This document shows positions 1 through 8,424 of a DNA stretch of 53,246 nt, in pieces. Location: NCBI GenBank assembly GCA_024637315.1, contig JAGXFH010000035.1, forward strand, positions 1 through 53,246, written 5' to 3'. The position numbers were made by a program, and so were the translations under genes. Every line of letters begins with the position of its first letter. The first letter of the stretch is position 1. The notes beneath the pieces are model-generated. The model was not told the DNA's origin, made no database searches, and saw only the letters and a list, made by a program, of their open reading frames with translations. This DNA comes from Brevirhabdus sp. (GTDB lineage: Bacteria > Pseudomonadota > Alphaproteobacteria > Rhodobacterales > Rhodobacteraceae).

Positions 1-95
1 ATCTCTGGGTGACGGGGCAGGCCGACGCCCCGACACCGCTGGCGCAGATGATCGCGATGATCGCGCGCCATGCCGGGACAGCACCCGCCCGCTGA
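1..95 (+). CDS. 3' end of a truncated gene
   Basis: An open frame enters from the left edge (reading from base 3) and stops with TGA at 93-95. Only about 30 C-terminal residues are visible; they are alanine-rich with a helical stretch around LAQMIAMIARHAG and codon use like the neighbours. I cannot assign a family from this fragment. It is codirectional with the LdtR-like regulator that follows, but about 250 bases of non-coding DNA separate them, so an operon is not implied. Confidence 0.5.
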   Translation, partial: LWVTGQADAPTPLAQMIAMIARHAGTAPAR

Positions 96-122
96 CGGCA
101 GCGCGGACCGGCGATGGCGGAT

Positions 123-141
123 GCCTCCGGCGGGGATATTT
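123..141 (+). repeat. 19-bp intergenic repeat, copy 1
   Basis: GCCTCCGGCGGGGATATTT lies in the non-coding gap between the truncated gene and ldtR. An identical copy lies in the opposite orientation at 42048-42066, also intergenic. Exact identity of 19 bases between two non-coding places suggests a dispersed element of the host genome rather than chance. The rest of the 96-343 gap holds no convincing gene. Confidence 0.6.
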
Positions 142-343
142 TCGGCTGAAAAGAAACAGCAATCGCTTCGACCTTGCCGGTCCGATCTTTCCGGCGCGGA
201 GCGCAACGGCGATGCGGGCTTGCCTGCGGCGTAACCCCGATGACGGACCTTCTGGATAATTTGCCTCTGTTTTTCAGCGCCTTTAACTGAATGTTCGCGT
301 TTTGCCCCCAATGCTGTGCTCATCAATAACGGCGGAGAGTTTC

Positions 344-841
344 ATGAGCATGTTGTCACAAACGGGGTTGAGCAGCGAGACCGGCTACATGGCCCAATAT
401 CTCGACTCGCTGGCGCTGGTCGAGCGTCTGCACCGGCTGCTGCTGGATGTCATCAAGGACGAATTCGAGCGGCTCGGCATTCTGGAGATCAACGCGGTCC
501 AGGCGCTGCTGCTGTTCAATATCGGCGAGAACGAGGTGACGGCGGGCGAGTTGAAATCTCGGGGGTACTATCAGGGCTCGAATGTCAGCTACAATCTCAA
601 GAAACTCGTCGAGATGGGCTTCATGCACCATCAGCGCTGCGAGGTTGACCGCCGCTCGGTCCGCGTCAAGCTGACGCCCAAGGGCCGCCATATCCGCGAA
701 GTGGTCGAGGCGCTCTTTGCCCGTCATGCCGACGGTCTGGAAAGCCGCAAGGTGATCGGCCGCGACGGCATGGAAGAGATCAACACGATGTTGCGCCGGG
801 TCGAGCGGTACTGGACCGACCAGATCCGTTACATCTACTGA
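344..841 (+). CDS. ldtR: MarR-family winged-helix regulator, LdtR-like
   Basis: A 165-residue MarR-family DNA-binding protein. The winged helix-turn-helix spans about residues 50-112, with the recognition region TAGELKSRGYYQGSNVSYNL at 66-85 and a basic wing (DRRSVRVKLTPKGR). Flanking helices at 15-48 and 115-160 would form the dimer interface. The family resembles LdtR of Rhizobiales, which controls L,D-transpeptidase and osmotic stress genes; that role is known for relatives and only inferred here. I chose the ATG at 344 because GGAGAG lies just upstream (333-338); a longer frame from a TTG at 302 has no good ribosome site. It converges on the next gene and the two stops overlap by a few bases. 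Confidence 0.8.
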   Translation: MSMLSQTGLSSETGYMAQYLDSLALVERLHRLLLDVIKDEFERLGILEINAVQALLLFNIGENEVTAGELKSRGYYQGSNVSYNLKKLVEMGFMHHQRCEVDRRSVRVKLTPKGRHIREVVEALFARHADGLESRKVIGRDGMEEINTMLRRVERYWTDQIRYIY

Positions 842-1602
842 AACCGACCCTCGTCGTGCGGCATCAGGCTGCCAACGGCAAGCGTTTCGAGTTCTTTCAG
901 CAGCTTGCGCGTCATCGCCTGTTCGAAATCCTCGAAGCCGATCGCCGCCTCGACAAAGGCTTGCGGGCCGTGGATGACCTCGGATTCGAAATAGGCGGTC
1001 AGTTGCTTGATCTCGCTTTGGCTGTAATTGAGGTAGCGCGCCGCATCCTGCCCGATCACCAGCGCATTGACGGTTATCCCGGACAGCACGGGATGATCAT
1101 GCAGATCGCGCGGGCGCGGCCCGATATTGCTTTCGCCATCTCCCGAAAGATCAAGGGTGCGGCGCTGGCAATCGGTCTGGCTGGCCAACGATTGCCCGCC
1201 ATAGAGCATCGCCTGACCGATCGCGGTCTGGATCTCTCTGGGGCTCTGCTGCTTCGCCTGCAACCGCGCGGCGATCTTTGCCAGGTCGGTTTCTGTCCTG
1301 ACGTCGGTCCAGACGACGACAGGGGTCTGGCTGCCGATCCCCGCCCATTCGAACACCGACAGCCGTACCGGCAGGCCGGGGACCGCCAGGAACGCCTTTT
1401 GCACGTTGGGATCCAGCAGCGCCGCTGCCAGCCCGTCCATCTGCATCCGGTATTCGAAGGCATCGACCGAACCCGAAATGTCGAGGCCGATCGCCAGTGC
1501 CTGACGGCAGGCCGCGCCCGCCTCGACCGGCCAGAATGGCAGCAGCAGCGCCAAGAGCGTGCTGCCGACCCATCCCGTTTGCCCATACGACGTCGCGGCC
1601 AT
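835..1602 (-). CDS. DUF1194 secreted von Willebrand factor A-like protein
   Basis: A 255-residue exported protein. Residues 10-31 form a hydrophobic signal sequence ending near AGA. The mature part opens with a VWA-type fold carrying a metal-ion-dependent adhesion motif D-I-S-G-S at 41-45, then the typical FEW...TPVVVWTDV region and LDLSGDGESN, as in the DUF1194 family. Such proteins are thought to bind partners through a divalent metal in the periplasm; no precise function is known. The chosen start (1602) is the first ATG giving a clean signal peptide; an extended frame upstream runs antisense into the glyoxalase gene and is not credible. Confidence 0.75.
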   Translation of the reverse strand: MAATSYGQTGWVGSTLLALLLPFWPVEAGAACRQALAIGLDISGSVDAFEYRMQMDGLAAALLDPNVQKAFLAVPGLPVRLSVFEWAGIGSQTPVVVWTDVRTETDLAKIAARLQAKQQSPREIQTAIGQAMLYGGQSLASQTDCQRRTLDLSGDGESNIGPRPRDLHDHPVLSGITVNALVIGQDAARYLNYSQSEIKQLTAYFESEVIHGPQAFVEAAIGFEDFEQAMTRKLLKELETLAVGSLMPHDEGRFQ

Positions 1603-1675
1603 GCTTTTGCCCCCGGTCTGCACCATCCTGCCCGGTCTTGCGAAGATCGCCAAGCAGGATCGCCGAAGCGACCGA

Positions 1676-2104
1676 TCACCAGTGGCCGGTATTGCCCATG
1701 CTGGCCCAGGGTTCGACCTGCGGCAGCGCATCGCCCTCTTGCAGCAACTCGATCGAGATATTGTCGGGCGAGCGCACGAAGGCCATGTGCCCGTCGCGCG
1801 GCGGCCGGTTGATGACGATGCCGTTGTCCTGCAAATGCTGGCAGAGCTTGTAGATATCTTCGACCCGGTAGGCCAGATGTCCGAAATGCCGGCTATCCGA
1901 GGGCAACCCGTCATCGCCATCCCAGTTATAGGTCAGCTCTATCGGGCAGTCCGGCTGACCCGGAGGCGCCATGAAGACCAGCGTGAAGCGTCCGCCCTCA
2001 TTGTCCATCCGCTGGCTCTCTTCGAGCCCCAAGAGCTTGTAGAAAGCGATGGATTTCTCCAGGTCCTTCACCCGGACCATGGTGTGCAGATATCTGATTT
2101 TCAT
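1676..2104 (-). CDS. gloA: Lactoylglutathione lyase (glyoxalase I), VOC superfamily
   Basis: A 142-residue vicinal-oxygen-chelate protein with two beta-alpha-beta-beta-beta units. Four expected metal ligands fall at H7, E56, H76 and E119, matching the ligand spacing of E. coli glyoxalase I (H5, E56, H74, E122). The reaction would be isomerisation of the methylglyoxal-glutathione hemithioacetal to S-lactoylglutathione in the cytosol. The ATG at 2104 is preceded by AGAGGAG. It is transcribed toward the DUF1194 gene, with a gap of about 70 bases. The alternative is another VOC dioxygenase-like enzyme, but the ligand set favours glyoxalase I. Confidence 0.85.
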   Translation of the reverse strand: MKIRYLHTMVRVKDLEKSIAFYKLLGLEESQRMDNEGGRFTLVFMAPPGQPDCPIELTYNWDGDDGLPSDSRHFGHLAYRVEDIYKLCQHLQDNGIVINRPPRDGHMAFVRSPDNISIELLQEGDALPQVEPWASMGNTGHW

Positions 2105-2349
2105 GCTCGACTCCTCTTGCTGGCTTTCATCCAAACTAGCGTTTCCTGAGGCGTTGTCGACCGCTCCGGCAGGCATCGCCCGCCGACCGCTGCACGACGG
2201 GTCCGGTCCGGGCCGGACCCGTCGCCTCCGCCGTGTCAGGGGAAGATCTCACCCCCCGCAATCCCCTTGGCAAACTCTGCATATCGTGGTTCCGTGAATG
2301 CCCCCCGCCATATATAGTTGCCGCGACTCGCATGCTTACAGGAGGCCCC

Positions 2350-3255
2350 ATGCCGCTCACCGATGAACAACTGGCCGAAATCGACGCCCTTCGCGCCACA
2401 CCGCGCCAGACGCTGCGCGCCGTTTCGGACGGCATGGAAAACCACCTCTACAAGGCCAACGCGGTGCTCGATCACGGCTTTGTCCGGGTCATCGACTACA
2501 TGGGCGACGACGCCGCGATCTGTCAGGCGGCGCGGGTCAGCTACGGCAAGGGCACCAAGTCGGTGCAGAACGACGAGGGGCTGATCCGCTACCTGATGCG
2601 GCACTGGCACTCGACGCCGTTCGAGATGTGCGAGGTCAAGCTGCATGTCAAGCTGCCGGTCTTCGTCGCCCGGCAGTGGATCCGGCACCGCACCGCCAAC
2701 GTCAACGAATACTCGGCCCGCTACTCGATCCTCGACCGCGAGTTCTACATCCCGGCCCCCGACCAACTGGCCGCGCAATCGACGCTGAACGCGCAAGGAC
2801 GGGGCGAGCTTCTGACCGAGGCGGAATCCGCCCGCGTCCTCGAGATCCTGAAAACGGACGCTGCGCAATGCTATGACCACTACCAGGAAATGATCTCGGA
2901 GGACGGCAAGCAGGGGCTGGCCCGCGAACTGGCGCGGATGAACCTGCCGGCCAACATCTACACCCAGTGGTACTGGAAGGTCGACCTGCACAACCTGTTT
3001 CACTTCCTGCGCCTGCGCGCCGACGCCCATGCGCAATACGAGATCCGGGTCTATGCCGACTGCATCGCCGGGCTGGTCGCCGACTGGGTGCCCTTCGCCT
3101 ACCGCGCCTTCGAGGACTACCGGATGGGCGGGGTTACGCTCTCGGCGCAGGCGGTGGACTGCGTGCGGCGGATGCTGAAGGGCGAGACGGTGACGGCGGA
3201 GAACTCCGGGATGAGTGCAAGGGAATGGCGGGAGTTTGAGGGGGTTGTGGGATGA
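2350..3255 (+). CDS. thyX: FAD-dependent thymidylate synthase ThyX
   Basis: A 301-residue flavin-dependent thymidylate synthase that methylates dUMP to dTMP using methylene-tetrahydrofolate and NADPH. The ThyX signature R-H-R-T-x3-N-E-x-S-x-R-Y is intact at residues 112-125. The C-terminal half ([25 protein letters not shown] region) carries the usual nucleotide-binding helix. The start at 2350 has an excellent AGGAGG at 2339-2345. Length is near that of other alphaproteobacterial ThyX proteins, which are longer than the 220-residue Thermotoga enzyme. The 3' end overlaps the next gene by four bases (ATGA). Confidence 0.95.
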   Translation: MPLTDEQLAEIDALRATPRQTLRAVSDGMENHLYKANAVLDHGFVRVIDYMGDDAAICQAARVSYGKGTKSVQNDEGLIRYLMRHWHSTPFEMCEVKLHVKLPVFVARQWIRHRTANVNEYSARYSILDREFYIPAPDQLAAQSTLNAQGRGELLTEAESARVLEILKTDAAQCYDHYQEMISEDGKQGLARELARMNLPANIYTQWYWKVDLHNLFHFLRLRADAHAQYEIRVYADCIAGLVADWVPFAYRAFEDYRMGGVTLSAQAVDCVRRMLKGETVTAENSGMSAREWREFEGVVG

Positions 3256-4034
3256 AGATGAGATCAGACCATCGGCCATCAATCTCCAGCGGCGGTTTCG
3301 CGATTGGGTTCTTAGTAGGTCTGATCGTTTCGGTGTTGGCGTTAGTTGCACTCGACCAGTCATGTCCAGATGCAGACTCAATACTCTGGTTCTGTGGTGA
3401 ACAACCAAAAGTTGTTCTTAGAACACTCGCCCTGATCGAGGCGGTTTTGACTGCAGCGCTTTGGCCAACAGCCATTGTAATTGTTGCTTGGTTCTTTTCA
3501 GAAGAGATCAGGACTCTGCTGCCTAGTCTAGTAAGAGTTGGTCCGACCGGGGCTGAGTTCGATCCAGGTCATCAGAGACGAAAGGCAGATGTCTCATTGG
3601 AGACAGAACTTCGCGGTAGTGAGAACACGCCCTTGACTGATCCAATGGCGCTGCAGATCGAAAGAGATAACGAATCAGAATTACAAAAATTCCCGGATGA
3701 GCAAAGACAGAAGGTGCTACTTCGTGCGCTGACAACCACACAACTTGAGAAGTTCTTTGCGCTCGCCTACGCGGATATTTTTGGAAGCCAGATTAGGGCG
3801 CTAGATATTCTGAATGGCCGCACTGTCTCCAAGGCGGAAGCCAAAAAGTTATTTGAGACTTTGAAGCGCGAGGATCCAATCTTTGAAGACTGGGACCTAG
3901 ACCGCTATATGAACTATCTCGTTTCGTGGCGATTCATCGAGGATAAGGGCGACCATTACGAGATGACCGTGACTGGAAGAAACTTTCTTAGATTCGTAAC
4001 TTCCATTGGCTTGTCGAAAGAGCGACTGCACTGA
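3252..4034 (+). CDS. Membrane-anchored protein of unknown function, atypical base composition
   Basis: A 260-residue protein I do not recognise. Two hydrophobic segments (about 15-34 and 59-82) flank a short loop with two cysteines (C38, C48); the remaining 175 residues are charged and should be cytosolic. The last 100 residues ([25 protein letters not shown] onward, ending with a [17 protein letters not shown] stretch) look helical with a winged-helix-like end. Base composition is clearly lower in GC than all neighbours, with codons such as AGA, TTA and AAT that are rare elsewhere, suggesting recent transfer. Its start overlaps the thyX stop in ATGA, so it would be translated with thyX. Function could be signalling or defence; that is a guess. 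Confidence 0.75.
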   Translation: MKMRSDHRPSISSGGFAIGFLVGLIVSVLALVALDQSCPDADSILWFCGEQPKVVLRTLALIEAVLTAALWPTAIVIVAWFFSEEIRTLLPSLVRVGPTGAEFDPGHQRRKADVSLETELRGSENTPLTDPMALQIERDNESELQKFPDEQRQKVLLRALTTTQLEKFFALAYADIFGSQIRALDILNGRTVSKAEAKKLFETLKREDPIFEDWDLDRYMNYLVSWRFIEDKGDHYEMTVTGRNFLRFVTSIGLSKERLH

Positions 4035-4346
4035 ATTGAGCGAGAGCAGAATGCGCTTCGGCGCACCATTTGACCTCTTCGGCCCAAATACTTTTTGCCA
4101 CGCCCATGCGCAGCGCGGGCCGCACCTCCTCCTCGGGTCAGGCGCAATGCGCGAGGCTGTGTAACGCGTCTTGAAACCCCCTCGGGCGAGGGCGGCAGGT
4201 CGGGAACCCGCGCATGTCCGGCGGTGTGTTTCTGATCCGCCAGCGCCGGCAGGGCCGAAGCCGTGCGCCGCTGGCGGATCAGGGCCCCCACCCGTCCGTA
4301 AAACTGTCAGCGGCCCGGCAGCCGGGCCTGTGCCGGTCCGCGCCCC
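4035..4346. other. Intergenic region with inverted repeats
   Basis: No convincing gene. Two inverted repeats are present: a perfect 14-base pair of arms, CTGATCCGCCAGCG at 4232-4245 and its complement at 4269-4282, with a 23-base loop; and a compact GGCCCGGC / GCCGGGCC repeat at 4312-4328. The second lies just past the stop of the minus-strand gene at 4347 and could end its transcript, though it lacks a clear T run. The region is GC-rich, so composition returns to the host average right after the atypical membrane gene. Confidence 0.55.
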
Positions 4347-4640
4347 TCAGACCGTCAGCATCACCGGCCGGGCGACCGGCTTGCGGTCGCTGCGGCGGCA
4401 GGGACGGATCGACACGATCTTCGCCTCTGGCCCGGCCCTGCGGATCAGGTCGGACTCGCTTGGGCGGGTGGTGAATTCCAGCTCGCGCAGGGTCTTGCCA
4501 TCCAGCGTGAACTGCACCCGGAACCCGGAAAACGCGTCCAGCGCCTTTTGCCGCCGGTCGCGGACATTGTCGATCAGGCGGCGCCCGACGCTGCGGCCGA
4601 GATAATCAAATCTGTCGGAATATTGCACTTCTATCGTCAT
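4347..4640 (-). CDS. Small conserved-looking hypothetical protein
   Basis: A 97-residue soluble, arginine-rich protein with no signal peptide or membrane segment. I do not recognise the family. Support for a real gene is a strong purine-rich ribosome site (GGAGGGGGGAAG) before the ATG at 4640 and host-like codon use. The first half contains YSDRFDYLGRSVGRRLIDNVRD; the C-terminus is basic (RPCRRSDRKPVARPV), which might contact nucleic acid. It stands alone, divergent from the DUF2177 gene. Confidence 0.55.
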   Translation of the reverse strand: MTIEVQYSDRFDYLGRSVGRRLIDNVRDRRQKALDAFSGFRVQFTLDGKTLRELEFTTRPSESDLIRRAGPEAKIVSIRPCRRSDRKPVARPVMLTV

Positions 4641-4889
4641 GATCTCACTTCCCCCCTCCGGCCTGAATGTTCCGAAGCTCGAAAGAGCCTTGCCCGAAAA
4701 TTGAATTGTGGCAAGTTTGTGGCTGAAATTGGGGCGAAATCAGGCGGCTGCCCTTGCGGAACGCGGCCAATCCGGCAAACCGGGCGGGATTGTTGTGAAA
4801 GTGAAAGCAAAGCCGGCGACCGAATCGGAGTCGGGCGCATTCTGATCCAGCAGCCTTCGGGCGCCGTATCCGATATAAAGGAGCCGCCG

Positions 4890-5291
4890 ATGACTGCCCT
4901 CATTCTCTATCTGGCCACCGCCCTGGTCTTTCTGGTGCTCGACGCGCTGATGCTGAACCTTGTCCTGGCGCCGATGTTCCGCGCGCAACTGGGCGCGACG
5001 ATGCTGGCCAGCCCCCGGCTTGGTGCGGCGGTGGTGTTCTATCTCTTCTACATCGCGGGGGTTCTGTGGCTGGTGTCGCTGCCGGCGCTGCGCGACGGTG
5101 TGCCGGTGCAGGCGCTGATCAATGGCGCGATCCTGGGGGCGGTGGCTTACGGCACTTACGAGTTCACCAATTTCGCGACGCTTCGCGGATGGTCATGGCA
5201 GATGGTCATCACGGACGTGATCTGGGGCGCGGTCCTGACCGGAGTTTCCGCCTGGGCGGGGGTGATGGCGGCGCGCGCCTGGGGCAGCTAG
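4890..5291 (+). CDS. DUF2177 family membrane protein
   Basis: A 133-residue integral membrane protein with about four transmembrane helices (near 3-25, 44-66, 75-95 and 107-130). The pattern YGTYEFTNFATLRGW followed by a TDVIWGA helix is characteristic of DUF2177. No enzymatic role is known for the family. The ATG at 4890 is preceded by AAGGAG. It converges on the SGNH hydrolase gene, and the two stop codons overlap by four bases (5288-5291). Confidence 0.85.
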   Translation: MTALILYLATALVFLVLDALMLNLVLAPMFRAQLGATMLASPRLGAAVVFYLFYIAGVLWLVSLPALRDGVPVQALINGAILGAVAYGTYEFTNFATLRGWSWQMVITDVIWGAVLTGVSAWAGVMAARAWGS

Positions 5292-5926
5292 GCCATTCCC
5301 CGCAGGGCGCCCGCGACGGCATGACCGAGCTTGGCATGCATTTCGATGCCAAAGTGAATCCCGTCCACCCTGCTGCTTTCGATCACCCGGCCCGCATCCA
5401 GAAACGCGACCCCTTTCGCCTTGGCGACACTGGCGTAAGCCTCTGACAGGCTAAGCGATTTATCTGCCCCGCCGGTGAACTGGTCGGCGATGACGCCTTT
5501 TTCGAGGATCGGCGGAGGGCAGATCAGCAGGACCTTGAACCCCTTGTGCCGGTCCTGCATGTCGTCAGACAGCGCGATGTCGAGCAGCGTGCCGACATCC
5601 TCCGCGATCCGCTCTGGCTCGACGGCGAATCTGGTTTTCAGGTCATTGGTGCCCAGCATCAGGGTCATGAAATCAATCGGCCCGTGACTTTCCAGCGCAA
5701 TGAACAACCCGACCCGGCCATCCATGTGCGCCCCCATCTCGGGATCTGGCCAGCGGGTGGTGCGCCCCGGCAACCCTTCTTCCGCCAGCACCCACCGAAC
5801 CCCAAGATTTCGAACGCAGATTCCCGGCCAACGCAAGTCTGGCGGCAGCCGTTCGCGCTGGTCCTCGACCTTGATGGGCAGGGTGCCATGGGTGTTGCTG
5901 TCGCCGTAGGTCAGCAGGGTGGGCAT
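5288..5926 (-). CDS. SGNH/GDSL-family hydrolase
   Basis: A 212-residue lipase/esterase-like enzyme of the SGNH fold. Block I is G-D-S-N-T-H-G with nucleophile S10, block III is G-T-N-D with N94, and block V is D-G-I-H with D188 and H191, so the catalytic set is complete. There is no signal peptide, so it acts in the cytosol. Relatives include arylesterases and acyl-CoA thioesterases; the substrate cannot be told from sequence. It lies downstream of the cold-shock gene but beyond an apparent terminator, so it probably has its own promoter. Confidence 0.85.
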   Translation of the reverse strand: MPTLLTYGDSNTHGTLPIKVEDQRERLPPDLRWPGICVRNLGVRWVLAEEGLPGRTTRWPDPEMGAHMDGRVGLFIALESHGPIDFMTLMLGTNDLKTRFAVEPERIAEDVGTLLDIALSDDMQDRHKGFKVLLICPPPILEKGVIADQFTGGADKSLSLSEAYASVAKAKGVAFLDAGRVIESSRVDGIHFGIEMHAKLGHAVAGALRGMA

Positions 5927-5948
5927 AGGCCGCTCCGGGCAAAGTAAA

Positions 5949-5976
5949 CCCGAGGCAAATACCTCGGGTGGTGTTC
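5949..5976 (-). terminator. Rho-independent-like terminator of the cold-shock gene
   Basis: CCCGAGG (5949-5955) and CCTCGGG (5962-5968) form a 7-bp stem with a 6-base loop. Read on the minus strand the stem is followed by TTTACTTT. It lies between the stop of the cold-shock gene (5996) and the start of the SGNH hydrolase (5926), so it would end the cold-shock transcript. Confidence 0.65.
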
Positions 5977-5995
5977 CTGGTCGGGATCTGGGGCT

Positions 5996-6202
5996 TTACA
6001 GCGTCTTCAGTTCGCCCGCAGATTCCCGGCCATCGCGACCTGCAATCAACTCGTAACTGATCTTCTGGTTGTCGGCGAGTCCCGTCATGCCAGCGCGTTC
6101 CACGGCCGAGATATGCACAAACACATCCTTGCCGCCGCCATCAGGTTGAATGAAGCCGAAGCCTTTGGTGGGATTGAACCATTTCACGGTGCCGGTGGGC
6201 AT
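5996..6202 (-). CDS. cspA: Cold-shock domain protein
   Basis: A 68-residue single cold-shock domain protein (five-stranded OB fold) that binds single-stranded RNA or DNA and acts as an RNA chaperone. RNP1 is K-G-F-G-F-I (residues 13-18) and RNP2 is D-V-F-V-H-I (26-31); the opening TVKWFNPTKGFGFI is classic. The upstream region to 6411 is long and comparatively AT-rich, allowing a long 5' leader of the kind seen in cold-regulated csp genes, although no specific element was identified. A terminator follows at 5949-5976. Confidence 0.92.
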   Translation of the reverse strand: MPTGTVKWFNPTKGFGFIQPDGGGKDVFVHISAVERAGMTGLADNQKISYELIAGRDGRESAGELKTL

Positions 6203-6411
6203 TTCAGTCTCTCCTCGGTTTTCCGCCCACGAAATTGCGGCGGATCGGTGCAGCCAGCATCTTCCAGTTCTTCCGGCTGCTCCGCCAAGGAGCGGTCGTA
6301 GTAGAAAGTCGCATTGTCACGGTCTTGACGATGCTGAGCATTTCAGAAAAATCAAGTGAAACTCTTAAACCTCAAGGCGAATGGCGTTAACTTGCCGTCA
6401 GAGGGGCGCGA

Positions 6412-6738
6412 ATGCGGATTTATGCTTTGAAAACATGCGATACTTGCCGCAAAGCCATCAAGGCGTTGCAGGCGGCCGGCCACCAACCGCAGAACATCGA
6501 CGTGCGCGCGGACGGGGTGACCCGCGCGGACCTGGGGCGGTTTCTGGCGGCGTTCGGCGACGCGGCCGTCAACCGCGCCTCGGCCACGTGGCGCGGCCTG
6601 TCAGAGGTCGAGCGTGCCCGCGACGCCGTTGATCTTCTGAGCGAGCATCCGACGCTGATGAAGCGCCCGATCATCGAAGCGGATGGCGCGCTTTACCTTG
6701 GCTGGAAGGCCGACGTGCAGAAGGCGCTTCTTGGATAA
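6412..6738 (+). CDS. ArsC/Spx family thioredoxin-fold protein (YffB-like)
   Basis: A 108-residue protein of the ArsC/Spx/YffB family. The N-terminal C-D-T-C motif at 9-12 (within LKTCDTCRKA) is the thioredoxin-fold redox site; the region LMKRPIIEADGALYLGW near 82-98 carries the conserved R-P-I/L segment that ArsC proteins use for substrate contact. True arsenate reductases have a single catalytic Cys in this place, so a YffB-type thiol role or regulator role is more likely. The ribosome site is weak. It is divergent from the cold-shock gene. Confidence 0.8.
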   Translation: MRIYALKTCDTCRKAIKALQAAGHQPQNIDVRADGVTRADLGRFLAAFGDAAVNRASATWRGLSEVERARDAVDLLSEHPTLMKRPIIEADGALYLGWKADVQKALLG

Positions 6739-6783
6739 CCGCAAGGCCATGCCTATTTGGAACTGACGAGCAGGAGATCACGA

Positions 6784-7140
6784 ATGAGAAACGCGGCTTT
6801 GGTTCTTGGAGTGCTGGGCGGACTGCTTGGCATGATCGTGGGATTTTTCACCTACGGCTATACCGAGTTCATCGACTGGTACGGCACGATTCCGGAGATC
6901 GCCGAGCAGGTGGACAATGTCGGCTTGATCCGGGCGACGGCACTTCTGGCGCCGCTGCTGGCGCTGGCGGGCGGGGCGATGGCCCGATCCAAGGCGATGG
7001 CCGGCGGCATCCTGATGCTGCTGGCCGCGGTCGGCATGTATAACGGCTTCGGATATGGTCTATTCACCATGTTCCCGATTGCGCTCTGCGTGGTCGGTGG
7101 CGTTCTGGCGCTTGTCGCGACTCAGCCCGACGAGGCCTGA
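6784..7140 (+). CDS. Small integral membrane protein
   Basis: A 118-residue hydrophobic protein with about four transmembrane helices (near 5-24, 48-68, 72-90 and 93-112) and a short acidic C-terminus (QPDEA). No catalytic motif is visible and I do not recognise the family with confidence; the first helix pair resembles small DUF4064-type proteins. The ATG at 6784 is preceded by CAGGAG; an in-frame TTG 27 bases upstream is less likely. Its last bases overlap the end of the convergent bufD gene. Confidence 0.65.
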   Translation: MRNAALVLGVLGGLLGMIVGFFTYGYTEFIDWYGTIPEIAEQVDNVGLIRATALLAPLLALAGGAMARSKAMAGGILMLLAAVGMYNGFGYGLFTMFPIALCVVGGVLALVATQPDEA

Positions 7141-7676
7141 TCCTTAAGGATCCGGTCCACCGAGAGGAACCCCGCCCCCTTGATCACGAGGATCAGCAAC
7201 AGCACAATCCACAGCGCCCGCTGATCGGCGATAAGCGCGTCCGAGGCGCGGTCGAACCAACTGCCGATGGTCGCGGCATCCGCGTGATGACCGACGATGT
7301 CGGTCAGGCTCTGCACGATGATGAAGCCGATCATGCCAAGCGCCGACAACCGTGTCAGCAGGCCGATCACGATCAGCAACGGCAGGATGAACTCGGCCAG
7401 CGTTCCGGCGGTGACAACCAGCCAGTGAAAAGAGTTGAGCTGGCTGACATCGTAGCCCACCGCCTCCATCTGGCGCGGAATAATCTGCGCATAGGCGCCG
7501 AGAGAGGGCTTGACGATACCCAGGATCCCGTCACCGACCTTGGTCAATGCGGAGTTCCAGAAATAGATCAACAGCACACCGGCAAAGACCAGCCGGGCGA
7601 GGCCTGGCAGGATGATGCCAGAGGCTCTGTCGAGTCGGCAGAATGCCGAATCGTGCAATGAAATCAGTCTGTGCAT
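7122..7676 (-). CDS. bufD: DoxX-family membrane protein of the bufferin operon (BufD-like)
   Basis: A 184-residue DoxX family protein with four transmembrane helices (near 22-42, 78-100, 103-120 and 152-172). The pattern FAGVLLIYFWNSALTKV and GTLAEFILPLLIVIGLLTRLSALG is typical of DoxX partners of MNIO/BufC pairs. A role in membrane or redox handling of the modified peptide or its metal is inferred only. The ATG at 7676 follows the bufC stop with one base between (TAGGATG), indicating translational coupling. It is the last gene of the operon. Confidence 0.8.
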   Translation of the reverse strand: MHRLISLHDSAFCRLDRASGIILPGLARLVFAGVLLIYFWNSALTKVGDGILGIVKPSLGAYAQIIPRQMEAVGYDVSQLNSFHWLVVTAGTLAEFILPLLIVIGLLTRLSALGMIGFIIVQSLTDIVGHHADAATIGSWFDRASDALIADQRALWIVLLLILVIKGAGFLSVDRILKDQASSG

Positions 7677-7677
7677 C

Positions 7678-8424
7678 CTATGTCCCCTCGGATATATCGG
7701 TGATTGCGCCGCCCGCAAGCAACAGGCCCAACAGCGCGGCAAGGTCGAAGTCTTCGCCCGCTTGCTCGATGGCCGCGCCGAAGGTTTCATCCCCGCTGAT
7801 CATCTCGACGAAGTTTCCCGCGCCCGCGCCGAGCCGTTGGGGTTTGGGGTCAAAGCCGGGGCGGGTCACCAGGACATCCTCGGCCACCATTTCAGGTTTT
7901 GGCGCGCCGCTGGTGGTATTGGCCAGCCACACCGCATGAATCGGCCAGGTCGAGCGGATCAGCCGCACCGTCGGGGCCAGGCGCAGTCGCGCGGCCATCA
8001 GCCTGTCGGGGGGCATGGTCTGCAGGATAGCCGGATCGATCGGGGCCGCATCAGCGGCGTGATAGGATTGCCGCAGGGCGCGCTCCAGCCGGGCCATGTC
8101 GGGCAGGTAGCCGATGGATCGAACCGGCTCGAAATTCTCCAGAAAGGCGGGAAGGCGCGCGCCGTAATGCATCATCACCGCAGAGGTCGGCGGATGCTGG
8201 CGCAGATAGACCCCGGCCATGGCCCTGAAGAATTCCTCGCCCACCAGTTTGCGGACCACCGGGTAGGCCGTTTCCAGCGCTTCGGTCAGGCTGACGGCGA
8301 CGTTGTTGCGATAGACCGAGAACCGCTTGCCGGCGGGCCGGCCCTGCGGATCGGTCAGGCCGGGCGGCACTGCGAGATCGGGGTCGAGGATCGCCTGGGT
8401 GAATTCGGATTGACCGACGCTCAT
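7678..8424 (-). CDS. bufC: Bufferin maturation partner BufC (DUF2063)
   Basis: A 248-residue protein. Residues about 5-100 form the DUF2063 domain (F-x-x-A-I-L-D at the start, then SVYRNNVAVSLTEALETAYPVVRKLVGEEFF), the conserved partner of MNIO enzymes; the C-terminal half is a second alpha/beta region. In characterised systems the BufC/HvfC protein recognises the precursor and delivers it to the MNIO. Its start overlaps the bufB stop by four bases (ATGA at 8421-8424), which supports complex formation with BufB. No signal peptide, so modification happens in the cytosol before export. Confidence 0.88.
   Translation of the reverse strand: MSVGQSEFTQAILDPDLAVPPGLTDPQGRPAGKRFSVYRNNVAVSLTEALETAYPVVRKLVGEEFFRAMAGVYLRQHPPTSAVMMHYGARLPAFLENFEPVRSIGYLPDMARLERALRQSYHAADAAPIDPAILQTMPPDRLMAARLRLAPTVRLIRSTWPIHAVWLANTTSGAPKPEMVAEDVLVTRPGFDPKPQRLGAGAGNFVEMISGDETFGAAIEQAGEDFDLAALLGLLLAGGAITDISEGT

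Noticed and set aside
3252-4034. Prophage or integrative element
   Set aside because: One atypical gene only; no integrase, no direct repeats and no phage gene on either side.
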